DNA from: Nocardia acididurans
GTDB taxonomy: Bacteria > Actinomycetota > Actinomycetes > Mycobacteriales > Mycobacteriaceae
Assembly: GCF_016741815.1 (NCBI RefSeq)
Contig: NZ_JAERRJ010000004.1
Span: forward strand, 496,001 to 560,000
Direction: 5' to 3'
Length of the DNA: 64,000 nucleotides
Shown here: positions 51,258 to 61,600 of the stretch, piece after piece
How the letters are laid out: every line of letters starts with the position of its first letter
Position numbering within the stretch: position 1 is the stretch's first letter
Notes under the pieces: model-generated
What the model was told of the DNA's origin: nothing
Databases searched by the model: none
What the model saw: the letters and a program-made list of their open reading frames with translations, nothing else
Translations under genes and position numbers: made by a program

Positions 51258-51754
51258 CAGCTCTGCGCCTCCAGCAGTTGCCGGATGCCGTCGAGATTGG
51301 CGGCCATGGCGGCCTCGAACTCCGCCAGGCGACGCGCGACGATGCGGCCTTCCTTGTCGGGCATGGCGGCGATGGCCAGGGACAGGCCGGACGGGCCGGG
51401 GCCCATCCGCGCCCACTGGCGCACGAGCACCCCGTCACTCGCGGGTTCCACCTCGAAACCCCAGGTGGAGCTGACCTCCGCGCCATTGACCACATTCCAG
51501 GTCCAGCGCCGGCCGTCTTCGACTTCGGCTACGACACAGTCGGTTTCCCATTCACCGAGGTGCTGATTGCGGTTTACTCCACGAAACCGGCTGCCCACGG
51601 CCACCTTTCGCGCGTCGCCCACCCATTCGACGCGCTGTAGCTCCGGAGAGAACCGGGCCGGGAGTTCGATATCGGTGAGCAGCGCCCAGGCGGCCTCGGC
51701 GTCGGCGTGGATCTTCACGGCGGCTTCGACGGTCGGACAGTCTCGATAACGCAT
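51257..51754 (-). CDS. SRPBCC-family protein (polyketide cyclase/START-like)
   Basis: A 165-aa protein with the START-like pattern EAAVKIHADAEAAWALLTDIELPARFSPELQRVEW (quoted in parts: VKIHADAEAAWALLTDIE, FSPELQRVEW) and a C-terminal helix. It is the first gene of a two-gene operon with the TetR gene and is divergent from the LLM gene by 69 bp. Members bind hydrophobic ligands or act on polyketides; the ligand is unknown. Confidence 0.88.
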   Translation of the reverse strand: MRYRDCPTVEAAVKIHADAEAAWALLTDIELPARFSPELQRVEWVGDARKVAVGSRFRGVNRNQHLGEWETDCVVAEVEDGRRWTWNVVNGAEVSSTWGFEVEPASDGVLVRQWARMGPGPSGLSLAIAAMPDKEGRIVARRLAEFEAAMAANLDGIRQLLEAQS

Positions 51755-51823
51755 GCCGGGAGACTAACACTAAGTTCTATGGCAGAGTGCATAATCACTG
51801 TCACCGCGGAATTGAGGATGCGT

Positions 51824-52846
51824 ATGAAGATCGGTGTGGTGATCGAGCCCCGGCTGCCCGGAGCCGTGGAATTCGTCCAGGAGCTGGAGCGACTCGGCGT
51901 CGCCTCGGTGTGGGTACCCGAGGTGTGGGGGTACGACGCGCTCACCGGTCTGGCCTATGTCGCCGCCCGCACGGAACGGATCGGGCTGGGCACCTTCGTG
52001 GTGCAGCTGGGTTCCCGCAGCCCCGCCCTGCTGGCCACCTCGGCGCTGAGCCTGCAGGCGCTGTCGGGCAACCGCTTCGCGCTCGGCATCGGCGTCTCCG
52101 GGCCGCGGGTGATGGAGGGCTGGCACGGGGTGCGCTTCCACCGTCCGGTGCAGATGACCAGGGAGACCATCGAGATCGTGCGGACGGTGAGCCGCGGCGA
52201 ACGGCTCGAGCACGACGGCCAGGTCTATCGGCTCCCGTTGCCCGACAGCCGTGGCCGCGCGCTGACGCCGCTGGTCATGCCCGCGCACGTGCCGATCTAC
52301 GTGGCCGCCATGGGCCCGGCCAACCTGCGGCTCACCGGTGCGCAGGCGGACGGCTGGCTGGCCAACGCCTTCGTTCCGGAGAGCGCGGAGGTGTTCCTCG
52401 GGCCGCTGCGCGAGGGCGCGGAATCCGCCGGGCGCAGCCTGTCCGATCTCGATCTGGTGGCCCCGGTCGCGGTCGAGATCACCGCCGATGCCGCGCAGAC
52501 CGCCGCGGCTCAGCGCCGCCACGCCGACGGCTACGCCTTCACCATCGGCGCGATGGGCGCGGCGGCCGACGACAACTTCTACAACCAGGCTTTCGGCCGG
52601 CTCGGCTTCGCGGCGGAGATCGCCCGGGTGGCGCAGCTGTGGCAGGCCGGTCGCCGCGACGAGGCCCGCGCCGCCGTCCCGATCGAGCTCGGTTCGCTCA
52701 CCAATCTGCTCGGCACGCCGGACGACATCGCGGCCCGCCTGGACAGCTACCGCAAGGTGGGCATCTCGACCATGCTGGCCAAACTCGACGGCGATTTCAC
52801 CACCCAGCTCGCCACCGTGTCGGCCCTGCTGGCGGCCGCGCGCTGA
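51824..52846 (+). CDS. LLM-class F420- or FMN-dependent oxidoreductase
   Basis: A 340-aa luciferase-like barrel. IGVVIEPRLPGAVEFVQELE opens it; SVWVPEVWGYDALTGLAYVA, LGTFVVQLGSRSPALLA and RFALGIGVSGPRVMEGWHG are typical of the F420-dependent group. The second ATG (51824) is used because GAGG lies 8 nt upstream. Divergent from the SRPBCC/TetR operon, by which it is probably controlled. Whether the cofactor is F420 or FMN is not certain. Confidence 0.9.
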   Translation: MKIGVVIEPRLPGAVEFVQELERLGVASVWVPEVWGYDALTGLAYVAARTERIGLGTFVVQLGSRSPALLATSALSLQALSGNRFALGIGVSGPRVMEGWHGVRFHRPVQMTRETIEIVRTVSRGERLEHDGQVYRLPLPDSRGRALTPLVMPAHVPIYVAAMGPANLRLTGAQADGWLANAFVPESAEVFLGPLREGAESAGRSLSDLDLVAPVAVEITADAAQTAAAQRRHADGYAFTIGAMGAAADDNFYNQAFGRLGFAAEIARVAQLWQAGRRDEARAAVPIELGSLTNLLGTPDDIAARLDSYRKVGISTMLAKLDGDFTTQLATVSALLAAAR

Positions 52847-52850
52847 GCGA

Positions 52851-53678
52851 TCAGGGTTTGCGCCCGACGCCGCCGACCACGCAGTGCCGGACAGCCGAGC
52901 GGTGGGCCAGCCGGGGGCCGTCGGGCCACCAGTCGTCGCACAGCACCAGGCCGGGATCGATCATGGTGAGGCTGTCGAACATGGCCTCGATCTCGGCGCG
53001 GGTGCGGAATCGGCCGCTGCCCAGGGAGCCGCACAGCTTCTCCTCCAGATTGCGGGCCAGTTCACCGTGTTCCGGGGTTTCCGGGTTGTACAGGTGGGCG
53101 ATGGAGACGTAGGACCCCGAGGGCAGCGCGTCGATGTAGGTGCGCATGATCAGGGCGGCGTCGTCACCTAGATAGTGGTGCAGGGTGCCGTTCTGCAGGA
53201 GGGCGATGGGACGGGTGAAGTCCAATCTGGCCCGGATGTCCGGATGTCGGAGCACCTCGAACGGCCGGAAGATGTCGGCGTCGACGATGGCGGTGCGGTC
53301 GCGATCGGCGAGCAGGGCGCGGGCGTGCGCCAGCACCATCGGATCGTTGTCGACGTAGACGACGCGGGCCTCGGGGGCGATGCGCTGCACCACCTGGTGG
53401 GTGTTCTCGGCGGTCGGCAGTCCGGATCCCAGGTCCAGATACTGGTCGATACCCGCCTCGCGTGCCAGGAAGCGGCAGGTGCGGATGAGGTAATCCCGGT
53501 TGGCCCAGGCGATTTCGGCCACGCCGGGGGCCACCGTGCGCATCTGCGCCAGCACCTCGCGGTCGATCTCGAAATTGTCCTTGCCGTTGAGCGCGGCATC
53601 GTAGACACGCGCGATGCTCGGGCGCGTGCTGTCCACTCCGACCGGCGCCGCACTCGGGTAGGCGGAGGATTTGGACAT
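52851..53678 (-). CDS. SAM-dependent methyltransferase (actinobacterial DUF574 family)
   Basis: A 275-aa protein with the family signature RPSIARVYDAALNGKDNFEID, IAWANRDYLIRTCRFLA and the SAM motif YLDLGSGLPTAENTHQV. DNDPMVLAHARALL is the ribose-binding Asp region. GGGGAG precedes the ATG at 53678. Such genes are abundant in Nocardia and Streptomyces; substrates are mostly unknown. It ends 4 nt from the convergent LLM gene. Confidence 0.93.
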   Translation of the reverse strand: MSKSSAYPSAAPVGVDSTRPSIARVYDAALNGKDNFEIDREVLAQMRTVAPGVAEIAWANRDYLIRTCRFLAREAGIDQYLDLGSGLPTAENTHQVVQRIAPEARVVYVDNDPMVLAHARALLADRDRTAIVDADIFRPFEVLRHPDIRARLDFTRPIALLQNGTLHHYLGDDAALIMRTYIDALPSGSYVSIAHLYNPETPEHGELARNLEEKLCGSLGSGRFRTRAEIEAMFDSLTMIDPGLVLCDDWWPDGPRLAHRSAVRHCVVGGVGRKP

Positions 53679-53849
53679 CGTGACTCCCCTGCGTCGGTCC
53701 GACATCGTCGGAGACGAGTCTCCTCCTGTTTGCTGTCCGCGTTGGGCGATTCGCGGATCAGGGTGCTGAACGCGGCCAGCTAACCTCCAGAATCGGGCCA
53801 CCGCGACATCCCCGAGCGGGCCGCGCGCCTGTTTGCCTAGTATCGGAGT

Positions 53850-56117
53850 ATGCGGGTGGGACGAGGGCTTTCGGGTTTGCTGGCGTTCGCTGTACTGCTC
53901 GCCGTGGTGGTGGCCACGGCATGGGAGCAACAACCACACGGATTCCGGCCGGCCGACGCGCCGGGTGAGGTGTTCAGTGCCGCACGGGCATTCCGCACCA
54001 TCGACGAGATCGCACAGCGGCCGCATCCGGTGGGCACGCCCGAACACGACCGGGTGCGTGACCATTTGGTGAGCGAGTTGCGAAAAATCGGTCTGGAGAC
54101 CGAGATTCGCAGCGGAATCGGCCGCTGGCCCGGGAGCTTCCGGCCCGACGAGATCGGCATCGGCCGGGCGGACAATATCATCGGCCGGATTCCCGGCAGC
54201 GCTCCCACGGGCACGGTTTACCTTGTCGCCCACTACGATTCGGTGGCCTCCGCGCCCGGCGCGAACGACGACGGCGCCGGGGTGGCGACCGTGGTGGAAG
54301 CGGCCCGCGCGCTGCGGGCGAGCGAGACCGGGCTGCGCAACAACCTGGTCGTCCTGATCACCGATGCCGAGGAACAGGGCCTGATCGGCGCGGAAGCCTT
54401 TGTGGCGGCGGGAGATTACGACAAGCAGGGTGTGGTCGTGAATCTCGAAGCCCGCGGCGCGGGCGGCCCGGTGCTGCTGTGGCGGCTCACCCGGCCCGAC
54501 GGCGACCTGGTCCGCGCTGTCGCACAGGCGATTCCGCACCCGAACACCGATTCCTTCACCACCGCGCTGGCCGAGGGCCAGACCTCGAGCAATACCGACT
54601 TCGCCGCCTTCGAAACCGCCGGATTGCGGGTACTGGACTGGGCTTTCGCCGGCAAGAGCGCCTACTACCACAATCGGCTGGATGATCCGGCGCACGTGAG
54701 TCTGCCGACCCTGCAGCAGATGGGCGACAATGCGCTGGCGCAGGCCCGGGAATTCGGGCAACAGGATCTGGGCGCGCTGGACGATCCGGCCGACCGAGCG
54801 TATTTCGGCCTGCCGTTCGGGACACTGGTGGTGCTGCCGGTGTGGGTGATGATCGCCCTCGCCGTGCTGGCGCTGGCCCTGGTGGCGTGGGTGATATGGC
54901 AGGTCCGCCGCAATGGCGAGACCAGCATTCGCCGCGTACTGCTCGCGGCGGCAACGGCATTGGCGGCGGTGCCGCTGGCGATGGCGGCGGTCTACGGCTG
55001 GTGGTGGCTGCTGCAGGCCGTCCGACCCGACTACCGGGCGACGACGGCCGGCGGGATCGACCCGTATCGCCCGGAGCTCTACCAGGTCGCGGTCATCGTG
55101 CTGGCGGTCGCCGTGCTCGGCTTCTGGTGGGCGTTCGCGCGCCGCGTCTTCGGTCCGACCGCGGCCGGGGTCGGGCTGCTGACCTGTGTGACCGTGGTGG
55201 GAGCCCTGGCCGCCGCCCTGCTGCCCGCCGCCGCGGTGCTGGTGGTGATACCGGCGTTCGCGGCCGCCGCGGGCGTGGCGGCCACCTTCCTGGTGCCCGA
55301 GTCGTTCCGGCTCCCGGTCCTGACCGTCTTCCTGCTGCCCGCGGCCTTGCTGCTGGGCGGCATCGTGTGGTCCGGCGTACAGGCCGGGCTGCTCGGCGCA
55401 CCGTTCCTGACGGCTCCGCTGCTGATGCTGCTGGGCGGGCTGCTCACGCTCACCCTGGTGCACTCCTGGCCGCAGCGGCGCGGCTGGGTGATTCCGGCGC
55501 TCGGGCTCCTGCTCACCGTCGCGCTCACGGCGGCCGGGCTGGCGGTCGACCGGATCGACGACACGCATCCGCGGCTGTCCCAGCTGATGTACGCGCTCGA
55601 CGCGGATCGGCGGGAAGCCCAGTGGATTTCGACCCTGGAACCGGACGAGTGGACCCGGAACTTCGTGAGCCCGGAGGACCCGGCCGGGGCGTTCGCCGCG
55701 CTGTGGCCGAAGGCGGTGTCCAGTGAAGCCGCACCGGTGCAGGCGATCTCACCGCCCGTCGCGGAGATCTTCGCCGATACGACCGACGGCGGGCAGCGCA
55801 CGGTGAAACTACGGATCCGGTCGCAGCGCGGCGCGACCAGGATCGACCTCCGCTGGGGGGACGCCCCGATCTCGTCGCTGCGAGTGGCCGGGCGCGAGAT
55901 AACCCTCGACGAGACCCGGGGGTTCCGCTTCTTCGCGCCTCCCGCCGAGGGCGTGGATGTGGAACTCGTGGCGGCGGCGGGACCGCTGCCGCTGCAACTG
56001 GTCGACTACACCTGGCTGCCCGATTCGGGTGTCGAGGCGTATCCGTCCACCCCCGAGGACACCTACCTGCGGCAGGACAGCGCGTGCGTGGTCTTCGCCG
56101 CCGTGCCGGGGCTGTGA
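53850..56117 (+). CDS. Membrane-bound M28-family aminopeptidase (ERMP1/Fxna-like)
   Basis: A 755-aa protein. One N-terminal helix is followed by an extracytoplasmic M28 domain with the zinc ligands VAHYDSV, GANDDGAG, DAEEQGLIGAE and a His in AYYHNRLDD. Then come about nine membrane helices (for example VLPVWVMIALAVLALALVAW) and a C-terminal beta domain. The order matches eukaryotic ERMP1-like and actinobacterial relatives. The substrate is presumably small peptides on the cell outside. GGAG sits very close to the ATG at 53850, so the start may be elsewhere. Confidence 0.9.
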   Translation: MRVGRGLSGLLAFAVLLAVVVATAWEQQPHGFRPADAPGEVFSAARAFRTIDEIAQRPHPVGTPEHDRVRDHLVSELRKIGLETEIRSGIGRWPGSFRPDEIGIGRADNIIGRIPGSAPTGTVYLVAHYDSVASAPGANDDGAGVATVVEAARALRASETGLRNNLVVLITDAEEQGLIGAEAFVAAGDYDKQGVVVNLEARGAGGPVLLWRLTRPDGDLVRAVAQAIPHPNTDSFTTALAEGQTSSNTDFAAFETAGLRVLDWAFAGKSAYYHNRLDDPAHVSLPTLQQMGDNALAQAREFGQQDLGALDDPADRAYFGLPFGTLVVLPVWVMIALAVLALALVAWVIWQVRRNGETSIRRVLLAAATALAAVPLAMAAVYGWWWLLQAVRPDYRATTAGGIDPYRPELYQVAVIVLAVAVLGFWWAFARRVFGPTAAGVGLLTCVTVVGALAAALLPAAAVLVVIPAFAAAAGVAATFLVPESFRLPVLTVFLLPAALLLGGIVWSGVQAGLLGAPFLTAPLLMLLGGLLTLTLVHSWPQRRGWVIPALGLLLTVALTAAGLAVDRIDDTHPRLSQLMYALDADRREAQWISTLEPDEWTRNFVSPEDPAGAFAALWPKAVSSEAAPVQAISPPVAEIFADTTDGGQRTVKLRIRSQRGATRIDLRWGDAPISSLRVAGREITLDETRGFRFFAPPAEGVDVELVAAAGPLPLQLVDYTWLPDSGVEAYPSTPEDTYLRQDSACVVFAAVPGL

Positions 56118-56130
56118 TCGCGAACCGGGC

Positions 56131-58599
56131 TCAGCGCAGGTAGCGGCCGGTGAGGCTGTCCGGTGACCCCGCGATCTCACCGGGCGTGCCGGTGGCGACG
56201 ACGCGCCCGCCCTCCGGGCCGCCGCCGGGTCCCATATCGATGACGTGGTCGGCATTGGCGATCATGTCGAGGTCGTGGTCGATGGCGATGATGGTCGCGC
56301 CCGCACGCAGCAGGCGGTCGAAGACGCCGAGCAGGGTGGCCACATCGCGGGGGTGCAGCCCGGTGGTGGGTTCGTCGAAGACGTAGAGCATGTGCTGCTG
56401 GCTCGACCGCAGGCCACTCGCCAGCCGCATGCGCTGCGCTTCCCCGCCGGACAGGTAGGGGGTGGGTTCGCCGAGGCCGAGGTAGCCGAGGCCGACCTCG
56501 CGCAGGGCCTGGAGCGGCTGGCCGATACGCGGTGTCGCGGCGTAGCGGTCGGCGGCGTCGGCCACGGTGAGGGCCAGGACATCGGCGATGGTGAGCCCGT
56601 CCACCGTCACCTCGAGGGTTTCCGGGTTGTAGCGCGCGCCGTGACAGGCCGGGCAGGTCAGCGTCATATCCGGCAGGTACTGCACATCCAGGGAGACTTC
56701 GCCGAGGCCCGCGCAGGTCGGGCACTGCCCGCCCTTCACGTTGTAGGAGAAACGTCCTGCGCCCCAACGGCGTTCGCGGGCGAGCGGAGTGGCGGCGAAC
56801 AGGGCGCGCAGACCGTCGAAAGCGCCGGAGTAGGTGGCCGGGGTGGAGCGGCTGTTGTTGCCGATCGGGGTGGAATCGACCGACACCACGCGCCGGATGC
56901 CGCCCGTCACCACCTGCGTGACATGTCCGGGCAACCGCTGTCCGGCGAGTTGCCGGGTGAGCGCGGGCACCAGGCTGTCGAGCACGAGACTCGTTTTCCC
57001 GGAACCGGATACGCCGGTAACGAGGGTCAGGCGCTCCACCGGGATCCGGGCCGTCACCCCGTGCAGGGTGTAGAAGTCGCCGACGGTGATCTCGAGGTGT
57101 GGATCGTCCGCGCGCACCGGGCGCTGCTCGCGCACCCGGGGATCGGCCCGGCCGGACAGGTACGGCGCGGTGATCGAATTGTGGTCGGCGGCAACGGCTT
57201 CCACAGTGCCCTGGGCGACGATGGTGCCGCCCGCGCGGCCCGCGCCCGGCCCCATCTCGATGAGCTGGTCGGCGCAGCGCAGCAGTTCCACGTCGTGATC
57301 GACCATGACCACCGAATTCCCGTTGTCGACGAGAGCGCGGATGACCTCGCGCAGGCCCTCGACATTGGCGGGATGCAGGCCGATGGACGGCTCGTCCAGC
57401 ACGTACAGCATGCCGGTGGAACGGGCCTGCAGGGTCGCGGTGAGCTGGATGCGCTGCCGCTCCCCCGTGGACAGCGACTCCCCGGCGCGATCCAGGGTGA
57501 GATAGCCGAGGCCGAGGGTGAGCAGCGGTTCCACGGCCCGGACGAATTCACCGGTGAGCCGGTCCGCCAGCGCGAACATCTCCGGCGGAAGGGAGCCCGG
57601 CAATCCCGGTGCCCACGAACGCAATTCGGTCAGGGTGAGCGCGCTGACGGCGGCGATGTCGCGGCCGTCGAGCAGTGTGCCCAAAGCCTCGGGCCGTAAC
57701 CGGGTGCCGTGGCAGACCGGGCAGGTGTGCAGGGTGAAGAACTTGCTCAGCCGCTCCCTGGTCGTCTCACTGGAGGCGTTCTCGAGGGAATGCCGCACCG
57801 CCGCACGGGCATTCTCGTAGGTGCCGTTGAGTTCGGCGGCGCGACCGGACTTGGTGGTCACGACCACGTGCCGCTTCACCGCCGGCCCGTCCAGCACGAT
57901 ATCGCGCTCCTGGCTGGTCAATTCGCGATACGGCACGTCGATGCGCACGCCGAGCTGGGCGGCGATCTGCGGTTGGAAGTCCCGCAGCGGCAGCTTCCAC
58001 GGGGCCACCGCGCCCTCGGCGATGCTGAGCTGCGGGTTGGGGATCAGGGCGTCGTCGTCGATCTCCTCGATCGTGCCGAGACCGCCGCAGCGCGGGCACG
58101 CGCCGAAGCTGTCGAAGGCGAAGGATTCCGCGCCAGGCAGTTCGAACCGGCCGCCGCATTCGGGCGTCTCGGTGTAGCCGCGCATGGCGGCATCCAGGGC
58201 CGGTGGCAGCCGGAAACCGTTGGGGCACAGATGTGAACCGAGGCGGGAGTACATGAGCCGCAGCACGTTGTACACCTCGGTCATGGTGCCGACCGTGCTG
58301 CGACGGCCCGGAATCGGCGGACGCTGCCGCAACGCCAGGGTGGCGGGCAGGTAGTCGACGCGGTCCACATCCGGCCGCTCGGCCTGGCTGATGCGGCGGC
58401 GCGTGTAGGTGGACAGGCCGTCCAGGAAACGCTGATAGCCCTCCGCGTACAGCACGTTCATGGCCAGTGAGGACTTCCCGGAACCGGACAGGCCGGTAAT
58501 GGCTACCCAGGACCACAGCGGGACGTCGACATCGATATCCCGCAGATTGTGGACCCGCGCGCCGACCACCCGGATGGCCTCCGGGAGGTGGGCGGTCAC
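56131..58599 (-). CDS. UvrA-like ABC excinuclease paralogue (DrrC-type, probable self-resistance)
   Basis: An 822-aa class of UvrA paralogue, shorter than UvrA (about 950). ABC module 1: Walker A GLSGSGKSS, signature LSTGERQRI. ABC module 2: Walker A GVSGSGKTS, signature LSGGEAQRM, Walker B YVFDEPTTGLHP. Zinc-type CxxC pairs (CPRCGG, CPVCHG, CPTCAG, CPACHG). The UvrB-binding domain is missing or short. The GTG at 58599 follows AAGGGA. The gene lies 22 nt after the NRPS stop on the same strand. In other actinobacteria, such proteins clear DNA-binding antibiotics (DrrC of daunorubicin producers), so the NRPS product may bind DNA. That step is inference. Confidence 0.9.
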   Translation of the reverse strand: MTAHLPEAIRVVGARVHNLRDIDVDVPLWSWVAITGLSGSGKSSLAMNVLYAEGYQRFLDGLSTYTRRRISQAERPDVDRVDYLPATLALRQRPPIPGRRSTVGTMTEVYNVLRLMYSRLGSHLCPNGFRLPPALDAAMRGYTETPECGGRFELPGAESFAFDSFGACPRCGGLGTIEEIDDDALIPNPQLSIAEGAVAPWKLPLRDFQPQIAAQLGVRIDVPYRELTSQERDIVLDGPAVKRHVVVTTKSGRAAELNGTYENARAAVRHSLENASSETTRERLSKFFTLHTCPVCHGTRLRPEALGTLLDGRDIAAVSALTLTELRSWAPGLPGSLPPEMFALADRLTGEFVRAVEPLLTLGLGYLTLDRAGESLSTGERQRIQLTATLQARSTGMLYVLDEPSIGLHPANVEGLREVIRALVDNGNSVVMVDHDVELLRCADQLIEMGPGAGRAGGTIVAQGTVEAVAADHNSITAPYLSGRADPRVREQRPVRADDPHLEITVGDFYTLHGVTARIPVERLTLVTGVSGSGKTSLVLDSLVPALTRQLAGQRLPGHVTQVVTGGIRRVVSVDSTPIGNNSRSTPATYSGAFDGLRALFAATPLARERRWGAGRFSYNVKGGQCPTCAGLGEVSLDVQYLPDMTLTCPACHGARYNPETLEVTVDGLTIADVLALTVADAADRYAATPRIGQPLQALREVGLGYLGLGEPTPYLSGGEAQRMRLASGLRSSQQHMLYVFDEPTTGLHPRDVATLLGVFDRLLRAGATIIAIDHDLDMIANADHVIDMGPGGGPEGGRVVATGTPGEIAGSPDSLTGRYLR

Positions 58600-58621
58600 G
58601 CCGGATTCCCTTGCGCCGGTG

Positions 58622-61600
58622 TCACTCCCCGCTCCAGTGTCCGGCCAGCGTCGCGCCGATGCGGGCCAGCGGGATCGGCTGTGCCATGCCGATATGGGTG
58701 GCGTCGACGGCGATGTCCGTCACCCGCCCGGTGACGTGCGCGGCCCAGCTGCGCGCCGGATCACGGGTGCGATCGGTTTCCCGGGTGGCGGTGAAATGCA
58801 GGATGTCGCCGTCGAATACGCCGCCCGGGAGGCCCGGGACCTGCCGGGTGAGTGCGGCCGTGGCCCGCTCGATCAGGGCGGGCGGGAGCGCGGCGGCCAC
58901 CTGGGCGATGGACTCGGTGCCGGTGAGCTCTCGCCAGGCGGCGGCGATGTCCTCGGAAGACGGTGCGGGAGAGGCAGTTCCGTCCGCCGCGGCCGAATCC
59001 ATGAGGGCCAGCATGCTGATCCGCTCACCCTGGGCCTGCAGCAGCAGGGCCGTCTCGTGCGCGATCCGGCCGCCGAGCGACCAGCCCAGCAGCCGGTACG
59101 GGCCGCACGGCTGGATGCGCCGGATCTCCCGGACGTAGCGCTCGGCGTAGTCGCGGATGGTGGCCATGGGCGCTTCACCGTGCAGCACCCACGGATCCTG
59201 GATGCCGTACAGCGACACCGCTTCTCCCAGATGCGGCAGCAGGCCCGCGTACGGCCAGGCCAATCCGCCGCCGGGGTGGACGCAGAACAGGGTTTCGCCG
59301 TCGCCCCCGCGCAGCGGGAGCACGATGTCGAACACGTCGTCCGCGACCGGCCGATCGCGCAGCCGCTGCGCCAGCGCGGTCACGGTCGGGGCCTCGAAGA
59401 CGTCGCGCAGGGCGATCCTGCCGTCCAAACGGGACACGAGCCGGGCCGCGCTCAGCGAATTGCCGCCGAGCGCGAAGAAGTCGTCGTCGCGACCGGCGCG
59501 ATCCAGTTCGAGGATGTCGGTGACGGCCGCCGCCACCGTACGTTCGGCGGCGGTCGCCGGACGCCGGTACTGCGGTTGCGCCACCGGCGCGGGCGGCAGG
59601 GCGGAGCGGTCGACCTTGCCGTTCACCAGCATCGGCAACTGCTCCAGCGGCACGATCGCGGGCACCAGATAGTCCGGGAGTCGTTGCGCCGCAGCGGCGG
59701 TGACCTTGGCGAGGTTGAGTTTGCGGCCGGGCTCGGCGACCACGTAGGCGACCAGCGAGCCGCCCGCCGGACCGTCCGTGTGCACCGCGACCGCGTTGGC
59801 GACATGGGGGGCCGCGGCCACGGCCGCCTCGACTTCGCCCAGCTCGACCCGGATGCCGCGGATCTTCACCTGGAAATCGGTGCGGCCCTGATAATTCAGC
59901 TCACCCTCGCTGGTCCAGCTGACGAGATCGCCCGTGCGGTACAGCCTTTCACCGCTGCCGAACGGGTCCGCGACGAACCGACCGGCGGTGACCTCCGGAT
60001 GGCCGAGGTAGCCGCGTGCCAGTCCCGGGCCGCCGAGGTACAGCTCCCCGGTCGCACCGACCGGCATGGGCCGCAGGCAGGCATCCAGGACGTAGCAGCG
60101 CACTCCGGCGACAGGGCGGCCGATGGTGACGGGCTGATCGGCCGCCAGCGCCCCGCTCAGCGTGCAGATGACGGTGGTCTCGGTCGGGCCGTAGGCGTTC
60201 ACGATCCGGCGTTTGCCGCCCCACGCGTCCACCACCGTCTGCGGGCACGCCTCACCGCCGGTGACCACCGCGGCCAGTGACCGCAGCCCCTTCGGTTCGG
60301 TGCAGGCCAGCACGGCGGGGGTGACGAAGGCGTGGGTGATGCGCTCCTCCCGCATCAGGCGGGTCAGCGGCTCGCCGGCATAGACGTCCGGCGGCGCGAC
60401 CACCAGCGTCGCGGCCGCGCCCACCGCGAGCATCAGCTCCCAGACGGAGACGTCGAAAGTCGGTGAGGCCACGCACAGTACGCGCGCCTTCTCATCCGCG
60501 CCGAGGCACCGGGCCTGGGCCGCGGCCAGATTCGCGAGACCGGCGTGGGTGACGACCACGCCCTTGGGCGCACCCGTCGAACCCGAGGTGTGAATCACGT
60601 AGGCGGCGTTGCCCGCCCGCACCGGCACGATGGGCGGCAGGGCATCGGCGCGGGCGTGCAGGGTGGTCGCGGAGAAGGTGCGGATCACCTGGCCTTCCGT
60701 GCCGAGCACGATCACACAGGACTGCGGCGCGCCGATGAAGGCGGCGGCGTGCTCCTCGGTGGTGATCACGATCCGGACCGCCGCGTCCCGGAGCATGGCG
60801 GCCCGGCGCAGTTCCGGGAATCCGGGGTCGACCGGCATGAACGCCGCACCCGATCGCGCGACGCCCCAGAAGGCCACCACCCACGGCAGTGACCGCGACA
60901 TGCCCAGGGCCACCACGTCTTCCGAGCCGATGTCCAGCCCGGCCAGACAGCGCGCCAGATCCGCTGCCCGGCCGCGCAATTCGATGTAGGACAGGGCGAC
61001 GTCGCCGCAGCGGACGGCTTCGGCGCTCGGTGCGCGGCGGGCGGCGGTGGCCAGCAGATCCGCCAGCTGGATCTCCTTGTCCGCCGTCTCGGTGCTGTTC
61101 CACTCCCGCACCGTCCGCTCGTACTCGCGCGACGTGAGTGTTCCGATTCGCGCGGTCCGCACCCGCGGGTCCGCCGAGACCTGTTCCAGGAGCAGGAGAT
61201 ACCGCTCGGCCAGCGCTTCGACCGTGGACCGGTCGAACAGGTCCGTCGCGTAGTGGACGGCCACGGCCAGACCCGCATCATGCTGCGTGACAATGAATTC
61301 CAGGTCGAAGCGCGAGGTCGTGGCAGGTGTGGCGACCGGCTCGACCTCCAGCCCGGCCAGGTCCAGGCGCACCGGATCCAGGTTCTGCACCGCCAGCAGC
61401 ACCTGGAACAGCGGATGCCGGGCCTGCGAGCGCGGTGGATCGAGGACCTCCACCACCTGCTCGAACGGGATGTCCGCGTGCGCGAAGGCTTCCAGATCGA
61501 TCTCGCGGACGCGCCGCAGGAACTCCGAGAACGGCTCGGCGGCAGCGACCTCCGTGCGCAGCACCAGGGTGTTGACGAACATGCCGACCTGGTCGTCCAG